Of a DNA stretch of 23,028 nucleotides, positions 14,299-20,261 are shown piece by piece. The DNA is from an uncultured Ruminococcus sp. Lineage in GTDB: Bacteria; Bacillota; Clostridia; Oscillospirales; CAG-382. Location: NCBI GenBank assembly GCA_902783535.1, contig CACZRJ010000226.1, positions 1 to 23,028 on the forward strand. The letters are read 5' to 3'. How positions within the stretch are numbered: the stretch's first letter is position 1; every line of letters starts with the position of its first letter. The notes beneath the pieces were generated by a model, which saw nothing but the letters and a program-made list of their open reading frames with translations, was not told the DNA's origin and ran no database searches. A program made the translations under genes and the position numbers.

Positions 14299-14883
14299 TT
14301 AACTGATTGGATTGGATTCCATGAATCCGGCCATAAAGGCGGATAGGTTGACGTCTTTCGTCTTTTGCGGAACCGTCTGGCTCAAAGCCTCGGTCCAGAT
14401 CTCAAACGGGATCTCCGAATGCTTTGCAAACGCGCCCAGCAATACGGAATTGACGGACTTCACATTTCCCGCTTTTTTGGCAAGATCGAGGGCGTTCAAA
14501 AGAGTGATCCTGGAAGGCCCGATCTTTTGAACGATGTCATCCGGATAAGATGCGCTTCCGGTGATGACGGACATCGGGTCGATCCTCTGGGAGCTTGCGA
14601 TGATACGTCCCGCGGAAGCGTTGAGATACGGAAGTGCACGGTAGGCTTCCAAAAGCTCGAACGCAAGGATATAATCCGCACAGCCGGGATCGATCAGCGG
14701 AGAATAGACCTTGCTCCCATACTTAACATATGTTATGACACTTCCCCCGCGCTGGCTCATCCCGTGAACTTCGGAGATCTTCACGTCGTTTCCGCACATC
14801 AATGCGGCTCGTCCAAGTACGCGGCTCGCAAGAAGAGTTCCCTGACCGCCGACTCCGACGATCAGAACGTTGGTTTGTTTCAC
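14299..14883 (-). CDS. iorB: Indolepyruvate ferredoxin oxidoreductase, beta subunit
   Basis: This 194-residue subunit is the gamma-type domain of 2-oxoacid:ferredoxin oxidoreductases and works with IorA to oxidise indolepyruvate, phenylpyruvate and hydroxyphenylpyruvate to aryl-acetyl-CoA, CO2 and reduced ferredoxin. The N-terminus carries VGVGGQGTLLASRVLG (residues 9-24) and, further on, VHGMSQRGGSVITYVKYG, both typical of this domain. It starts with GTG at 14883, whose TG is shared with the TGA stop of iorA (GTGA overlap). AAAGGAGG stands in front of it. An ATG at 14949 is in frame but lies deep inside iorA. Equal production with IorA is likely. Confidence 0.95.
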   Translation of the reverse strand: MKQTNVLIVGVGGQGTLLASRVLGRAALMCGNDVKISEVHGMSQRGGSVITYVKYGSKVYSPLIDPGCADYILAFELLEAYRALPYLNASAGRIIASSQRIDPMSVITGSASYPDDIVQKIGPSRITLLNALDLAKKAGNVKSVNSVLLGAFAKHSEIPFEIWTEALSQTVPQKTKDVNLSAFMAGFMESNPIS

Positions 14884-16622
14884 TGTTCGTCCTCCTTTCG
14901 AATCGCGTTGACCGGACAGACCTGTGCGCACAGTCCGCACCCGTTGCACAGTGTTTCATCGATCTCTGTGATCCCGTCGTGGCGGGAGATCGCCGGGCAG
15001 CCGATGGTCAGACATTTTCCGCATCTGATGCAGTTGTCGCCGACTGTGCAGTGTCCCCTGTGAATCACTGTTTTCAGCAGGGCACAGGGACGTTGGGCAA
15101 TGATGACGGACGGCTCGTCCACGGTGAGCTCTTTTTTGAGGGCAGCTTCCAAAGCATTCAGATCAAAGGGATCAACAACTGTGACACGGTCGATCCCGAT
15201 GCCTTTGCAGAGAATTTCCAGATCAGCCTGCCTCGTCGCGTGTCCGCGGATCGTTTTGCCTGTCAGCGGATTGTCCTGATGTCCTGTCATGCCGGTCGTG
15301 GAGTTGTCCAGAATGATCACAGTATTCGCGCCGCGGTTGTAGACGATATCAGAAAGTCCGGTAATTCCTGAATGCATGAATGTCGAGTCACCGATGACCG
15401 AGACGAGTTTCCCCTTCCATTCGTCACCGCGAACCTTCGCCATTCCGTGCGCGGCGGAAATGGACGCGCCCATGCAGATTGTCGTGTCAAGTGCGGAAAG
15501 CGGAGGAAGTGCGCCGAGCGTGTAGCATCCGATGTCGCCTGAAACGGTCAGTTTCATTTTTTTCAAGACATGGAAAACGCCGCGATGCGGACATCCCGGG
15601 CACAGAGCCGGGGGCCGCGGAGGCAGATCTTCCTCAGGCTGCAGGACATCGGCTGACTCGTGAAGAATCCGCTCTTTCAGCATCGCGGAAGAATACTCCC
15701 CAGTCATCGGGAAAATGTCCTTTCCGTGAACGCTGACGCCGTAGGAACGACAAATGCTTTCGATGAACGGATCGAGTTCTTCCAGCACGTAAACGGTTTC
15801 ACAGATCGAAGCGAAGCGTGTGATCAGTTTCGGAGAAACCGGCCAGACGAGACCGAGCTTCAGATAATTGACACCGTCTTCAAATGCTTCCTTCGCGTAA
15901 CAGTAATTGATTCCGCTGCAGATGACGCCGATCTTGCTGTGGTTATCTTCTATCACATTGCAGGAAAGCCTTTCAGCAGCTTCCTCCAGTCTGGAAGTTC
16001 GCTCCTCGACAACAGTATGCCTCCGGATGGCATTCGCAGGCATCATCACATATTTCCGCATGTCTTTTTCATACGGCAGAAGCGGCTTGTCCAATCGTTC
16101 CGCGGTCTCCGCAAGGCTCTGCGAATGCGCGACGCGGGTCGTGAGCCTCAGCATCACGGGAACATCGTACTGCTCGCTCAAATCGAAAGCGAGTTTTGTG
16201 AATTCAAGACATTCCTCTGAGTCGGAAGGTTCCAAAGCAGGCATTTTCGCAGCGCGGGCGTAGTGCCGGGAATCCTGCTCGTTCTGAGACGAATGCATGC
16301 CCGGATCGTCCGCCACGCAAATGACAAGTCCTCCGTTCACACCGGTATAAGAAGCGGTAAAGATCGGGTCTGCCATAACGTTGAGACCGACGTGCTTGCA
16401 GCAGGTCATGGCTCTTGCGCCGGCTATGGACGCGCCGATCGCAGATTCCGCGGCGACCTTTTCATTCGGCGCCCACTCGCAGTAAACTTCAGATTCCGGA
16501 TATCCGGAGATCCGTTCCGTGATTTCAGTACTCGGCGTTCCCGGATAGGATGAAACATATCTTACGCCAGCCTCGTAAGCTCCTCTTGCGACGGCGGCGT
16601 TTCCAAGCAACAGTTCTTTCAT
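14880..16622 (-). CDS. iorA: Indolepyruvate ferredoxin oxidoreductase, alpha subunit
   Basis: The 580-residue catalytic subunit binds thiamine diphosphate and passes electrons through two [4Fe-4S] clusters to ferredoxin. In order: an N-terminal pyrimidine-binding domain (GNAAVARGAYEAG, SSYPGTPSTEI, residues 7-34), a middle domain, the ThDP domain with CPGCPHRGVF, GDIGCYTLGALPPL and the GDS...N site (VIGDSTFMHSG, LDNSTTGMTG), then a ferredoxin-type tail. There the Cys sets are 531, 534, 537, 542 (CX2CX2CX4C) and 559, 562, 565, 569 (CX2CX2CX3C). The length is typical. The ATG follows the acyl-CoA synthetase gene by 14 bases, with AAGGA twelve bases upstream. Oxygen sensitivity of the family points to an anaerobe. 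Confidence 0.97.
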   Translation of the reverse strand: MKELLLGNAAVARGAYEAGVRYVSSYPGTPSTEITERISGYPESEVYCEWAPNEKVAAESAIGASIAGARAMTCCKHVGLNVMADPIFTASYTGVNGGLVICVADDPGMHSSQNEQDSRHYARAAKMPALEPSDSEECLEFTKLAFDLSEQYDVPVMLRLTTRVAHSQSLAETAERLDKPLLPYEKDMRKYVMMPANAIRRHTVVEERTSRLEEAAERLSCNVIEDNHSKIGVICSGINYCYAKEAFEDGVNYLKLGLVWPVSPKLITRFASICETVYVLEELDPFIESICRSYGVSVHGKDIFPMTGEYSSAMLKERILHESADVLQPEEDLPPRPPALCPGCPHRGVFHVLKKMKLTVSGDIGCYTLGALPPLSALDTTICMGASISAAHGMAKVRGDEWKGKLVSVIGDSTFMHSGITGLSDIVYNRGANTVIILDNSTTGMTGHQDNPLTGKTIRGHATRQADLEILCKGIGIDRVTVVDPFDLNALEAALKKELTVDEPSVIIAQRPCALLKTVIHRGHCTVGDNCIRCGKCLTIGCPAISRHDGITEIDETLCNGCGLCAQVCPVNAIRKEDEQ

Positions 16623-16636
16623 AGTCTTATAAATCC

Positions 16637-18274
16637 TTAAGTGTCAGAAATCTGCTGAGCGACCAGACTGCCGCCGCAGTACATTTTTCTTAATAAGGGC
16701 TTTTCAATCTTTCCGGTCGGGTTTCTCGGAACCTTGGCAAAAATCACTTTTCTGGGACGTTTGTAGCGCGGCAGACCCGAACAGAAGTCGATCAGCTCCG
16801 TTTCAGTCAGCACGCTTCCGTCTTTCAGTTCGACGATCGCGCAGGCGATTTCGCCAAGACGCTTGTCCGGAAGGCCGATGACAGCAACATCCTTTACATC
16901 CGGATGAGAGCGGACATAGTTCTCGATCTGCACCGGGTAAAGGTTTTCACCGCCCGTGATGATGACGTCTTTCTTACGGTCTACGAGGTAGATGAAGCGG
17001 TCTTCGTCCTCCATAGCCATGTCGCCGGTGTACAGCCATCCGTCACGCAGGACCTCGGAGGTCGATACGGGATCGTTATAGTAGCAGATCATGTTTCCGG
17101 GTCCTCTGACGCAGAGCTCTCCGACGTCGCCTCGTTTGACAGGCTTTCCCTTTTCGTCGACGATCATTGTCTCCCAACCGAATCCGGCTTTTCCGATCGC
17201 GCCGACTTTGTCAACATGATCGGTACCAAGATGAACGCAGCCGGGACCGGTCGACTCTGAAAGTCCGTAGTTGGTATCATACAGATGATGCGGAAATACT
17301 GTCAACCATCGGTGGATCAGTGAAGGCGGTACCGGTTGAGCGCCGATGTGCATGAGTCTCCATTGATCGAGATCATAATCCGACAGCCTGAGCGAGCCGC
17401 TGTCGATCGCATCCAGAATGTCCTGCGCCCACGGAACGAGCAGCCAAACGATGGAGCACCGTTCGTCGGAAACGGCTTTCAGAATCCATTCCGGTTTCGT
17501 TCCCTTCAGAAGCACGGCGCGCCCGCCGACGAGGAGCGAGCCGAACCAGTGCATTTTCGCGCCTGTGTGGTAGAGCGGAGGAATGCAGAGGAAAACGTCC
17601 TCATGCGTCTGTCCGTGATGCGACTGTTCCGTCAGGGCGGCATGCATCAGCGCTCTGTGCTTGTGAAGGATCGCTTTCGGAAAGCCTGTCGTTCCGGAAG
17701 AAAAGTAGATTGCAGCGTCATCGTCTTCCGTCGGTTTCGGTCCGTTGAGATGCGAAGAACAGTGTACAATCATCTGGTCGTAGCTGTCCGCAAAGGTCGG
17801 ACAGTCTTCGCCGACGTAAAACATGTGCTTGATGGCGGAAAGGCGGTCGTAGATTTCCTCCAGACGCCCGATGAATTCCGGTCCGAATACGAGCATGGAG
17901 CAGTCCGCCTTCTTCAGACAGTACAGTATTTCATCCGCCGTATACCTGTAATTCAACGGAACGGCGACCGCCCCGGCTTTCAGTATGCCGAAATAGATCG
18001 GAAGCCACTCGATCGAATTCATCATGAGAATGGAGATCTTATCTCCTTTTTTGCATCCGCGCGTCAGCAGGAGATTCGCAAAACGGTTCGCGCTTTTCTC
18101 AAAATCGTGCCATGAAATTTCTCTTCGAAAAGGCTCGCCCGGTTCGGGCTGCATGAGTGCGTAATCCCGCCATGTGATCCTGCTTGACAACTCGAATGCC
18201 GGATTGATTTCAACAAGGGCTGTTTCTGCGGGATAGCATCGGTCATTTTGCTCAAGAAGTTCGATGATGGTCAT
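16637..18274 (-). CDS. Acyl-CoA synthetase (AMP-forming), substrate unknown
   Basis: A 545-residue adenylate-forming ligase of the fatty-acid/aryl-acid CoA synthetase group. It has the phosphate loop YFSSGTTGFPKAILHKH near residue 191, YDTNYGLSEST, the hinge DGWLYTGDMAMEDEDRFIYLVDRKKDVI, GENLYPVQIE, and the C-terminal catalytic Lys in NPTGKIEKPLL. AAAGGCGG sits ahead of the ATG. It stands directly before iorA, so an aryl-acetate or branched organic acid is a reasonable substrate, giving two CoA ligases (with PaaK) on either side of iorAB. A medium- or long-chain fatty acid cannot be ruled out, and the patatin gene just upstream would supply such acids. Confidence 0.9.
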   Translation of the reverse strand: MTIIELLEQNDRCYPAETALVEINPAFELSSRITWRDYALMQPEPGEPFRREISWHDFEKSANRFANLLLTRGCKKGDKISILMMNSIEWLPIYFGILKAGAVAVPLNYRYTADEILYCLKKADCSMLVFGPEFIGRLEEIYDRLSAIKHMFYVGEDCPTFADSYDQMIVHCSSHLNGPKPTEDDDAAIYFSSGTTGFPKAILHKHRALMHAALTEQSHHGQTHEDVFLCIPPLYHTGAKMHWFGSLLVGGRAVLLKGTKPEWILKAVSDERCSIVWLLVPWAQDILDAIDSGSLRLSDYDLDQWRLMHIGAQPVPPSLIHRWLTVFPHHLYDTNYGLSESTGPGCVHLGTDHVDKVGAIGKAGFGWETMIVDEKGKPVKRGDVGELCVRGPGNMICYYNDPVSTSEVLRDGWLYTGDMAMEDEDRFIYLVDRKKDVIITGGENLYPVQIENYVRSHPDVKDVAVIGLPDKRLGEIACAIVELKDGSVLTETELIDFCSGLPRYKRPRKVIFAKVPRNPTGKIEKPLLRKMYCGGSLVAQQISDT

Positions 18275-18300
18275 AATTATCCGCCTTTCAGACCTTCCGG

Positions 18301-19377
18301 TCAGGACAATTCAGAGAGCAGTTCTCTGTCGGTTAAAAATCTGAATCTGTCAAGTGCGTGTCTTTGTGCAAGTCTTTCAACCACGGCGATGAACAGGTCG
18401 TAATAGTCTCCGTCGCGTGCGCCGAGTTTTTTTGCCTTATCCGGCAGCACCTCCTCGCACAGTTCCCTCAGACTGGTTTCGGGATACTTTTTATGATACC
18501 TGTCCGCCATCCACTGAAGGGCTTCCGCTTCCGTCATGGTTTTTTCAATGCAGTAAACTTTGCCGTACAGGCCGTAGAATGTTCGCATCGCGTCATAATA
18601 GCCGAGTTCGATGTTCTTTTTTGCCTGCGTCGAGTCGAATTCTAGCACTTCTCCAAGTTCGGAAGACGTTCTGATTGTAGTTACCGAGACATTTTCCGGA
18701 ATGATGACGCGCCTGTGGTTGCCGAGAGAGTTCAGAGGTACGGCAATGATATCCCTGCAGTTGTGATCGATCAGAACGCGGATCGGAAGAGAATCATAAA
18801 ATCCTCCGTCGGCATAGAGCTTTCCGCCGAGTTTCTGCATTCTGAAAGCCGGGTAGTATGCGCTCGCCAGAAGCATATCGCACATTTCGCTTTCCGGAAG
18901 ATCGTTGATCCTGACTTCCTTCCCCTTCCACTCGCTCAGCGAGTATGTACATGCGAAAAGTTCCACATCGGAAAGACGTACTTTTTCCGTATCAACGATC
19001 TCTCGTATCCATTCCCGGAGCGGCTGGATGTCAAGCCCGCCGTTGTACAGTATGGAAAGCAGCTGCGGGGCCATTTTCCGCATTTCGGTAAACTTCAGCT
19101 GCTTTTTGCACAGTCTGAGCATGTCCGCTTCATCCATGCCTTCGAGATTGACGACTTTCGATATATGGATGTCGCTCCATACACTTTCGGCAAGATCGAA
19201 ATCTCCCATCGTCATCAATGCGCCGTTCAGAGCGCCGACGGAAGTTCCGGATATCATATGATAATGCAGGCCAACTTCGCGCATAGCCTTCCAGACACCG
19301 ATCTGATAAGCACCTCTGGCACCGCCGCCTTCCAGTGCGATCCCGTAAGACTTTCCGGTATCAATCCTCAAATTCAT
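18301..19377 (-). CDS. Patatin-like phospholipase
   Basis: A 358-residue patatin-family lipid acyl hydrolase with the Ser-Asp dyad. It shows the oxyanion loop EGGGARGAYQIGV (residues 16-28), the nucleophile elbow GTSVGALNG with Ser46, and the catalytic Asp190 in YADGGFYDSLP. There is no signal peptide, so it probably acts in the cytosol or on the inner face of the membrane. The last third, with EALQWMADRYHKKYPETSLRE, is typical of the bacterial rssA-like group. GAGAGGTGA lies ahead of the ATG, 23 bases after the metallophosphoesterase gene. The lipid substrate is not known; membrane phospholipid turnover is the usual guess. Confidence 0.92.
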   Translation of the reverse strand: MNLRIDTGKSYGIALEGGGARGAYQIGVWKAMREVGLHYHMISGTSVGALNGALMTMGDFDLAESVWSDIHISKVVNLEGMDEADMLRLCKKQLKFTEMRKMAPQLLSILYNGGLDIQPLREWIREIVDTEKVRLSDVELFACTYSLSEWKGKEVRINDLPESEMCDMLLASAYYPAFRMQKLGGKLYADGGFYDSLPIRVLIDHNCRDIIAVPLNSLGNHRRVIIPENVSVTTIRTSSELGEVLEFDSTQAKKNIELGYYDAMRTFYGLYGKVYCIEKTMTEAEALQWMADRYHKKYPETSLRELCEEVLPDKAKKLGARDGDYYDLFIAVVERLAQRHALDRFRFLTDRELLSELS

Positions 19378-19400
19378 GATTTCTCGTCACCTCTCAATCA

Positions 19401-20246
19401 TCACTCGGCAGGGATAAACCGGATCCGGTTGCACGAACCGACCATACAGCTGGATGCGCAGATCTGGACTTTGCCCGGACGGTATTCGGAAATATGCTTT
19501 CCGTGCACATGTCCGCAAAGAACAGCAGCGATCGGGTTGTCTTTTCCCTCCATGTATTCGATGAATCTGCGCGTTGATTCGCAGACTTCGCCGGTACCCA
19601 TAAGGAAATACTCTCCGAATACAGCGGTCGCCTCCTTATTATATTTTGTCAGCATCGGGATGTGCATCACGAGAACGGATGGCATCAGCACGGATGCGGA
19701 CAGGATCTTCGCAAGCTGATCGTCTGTCACCTGCTTGTCAGCGTTATTGATGCCGATGAACTGAAGTCCTTTTACGACAGACAGTTGACAGTCCGGATGC
19801 CCGTCCATCCACGGAGCATATTCATCGTCGTGACCGCGCTCGTGATTCCCGCAGACCCACATCCAGGGGATCTCGATCCGGCGCAGTCCTTCGGAAAGAA
19901 ATCTGAGGTTTTCCGGGCTGTAGTCTTCCATCATGTCGCCATTGAAAATGACAGCATCAGGACGCGATTGATTCATCGCCGAGATGATCCGCTGCCAGCC
20001 TTCCTCAGGGTCGATCATGTGTTCCGATTCGATCGAGTCTCCGTAGCGATTTGCAAAATGACGTCTGACCGGTTCCCACGCATTCTTCTGACGCTCCACT
20101 TTTTCCTTCCGCTCCTCGGAACTGTCGGCATCGGCGTGAGAAATATGCAAATCGGAAATCTGCATGATCTCAACCGATTCCTTAAGGCCGGCTACAGGAA
20201 TTGTAAAGTCTGAGATCTGAAAATACGGATCAATGATTTTTCGCAT
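19401..20246 (-). CDS. Calcineurin-like metallophosphoesterase
   Basis: A 281-residue dimetal phosphoesterase. The five blocks are seen in order: SDLHIS with Asp32 and His34, FNGDMMED with Asp104, CGNHERGHD with Asn134 and His135, VMHIP, and CGHVHGKH. Between the first two lies a charged helical stretch, SSEERKEKVERQKNAW. No signal peptide is visible, so the protein appears cytosolic. GAGGTG precedes the ATG, and the gene starts 15 bases after the GH20 gene stops. The group includes phosphodiesterases and lipid pyrophosphatases such as YkuE or LpxH relatives; nearness to a patatin gene would fit a lipid link, but this is only a guess. Confidence 0.92.
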   Translation of the reverse strand: MRKIIDPYFQISDFTIPVAGLKESVEIMQISDLHISHADADSSEERKEKVERQKNAWEPVRRHFANRYGDSIESEHMIDPEEGWQRIISAMNQSRPDAVIFNGDMMEDYSPENLRFLSEGLRRIEIPWMWVCGNHERGHDDEYAPWMDGHPDCQLSVVKGLQFIGINNADKQVTDDQLAKILSASVLMPSVLVMHIPMLTKYNKEATAVFGEYFLMGTGEVCESTRRFIEYMEGKDNPIAAVLCGHVHGKHISEYRPGKVQICASSCMVGSCNRIRFIPAE

Positions 20247-20261
20247 TTGTATGCACCTCGG

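Noticed and set aside
17336..18115. 259-codon plus-strand frame opposite the acyl-CoA synthetase
   Set aside because: It is antisense to the conserved adenylation domain, is Arg/Val/His-rich and lacks a ribosome site and promoter.
18715..19719. 334-codon plus-strand frame spanning the patatin and metallophosphoesterase genes
   Set aside because: Although long, it crosses two real genes on the other strand, whose catalytic motifs are intact. Its translation shows no known motif. Codon bias in the sense strand produces such frames.
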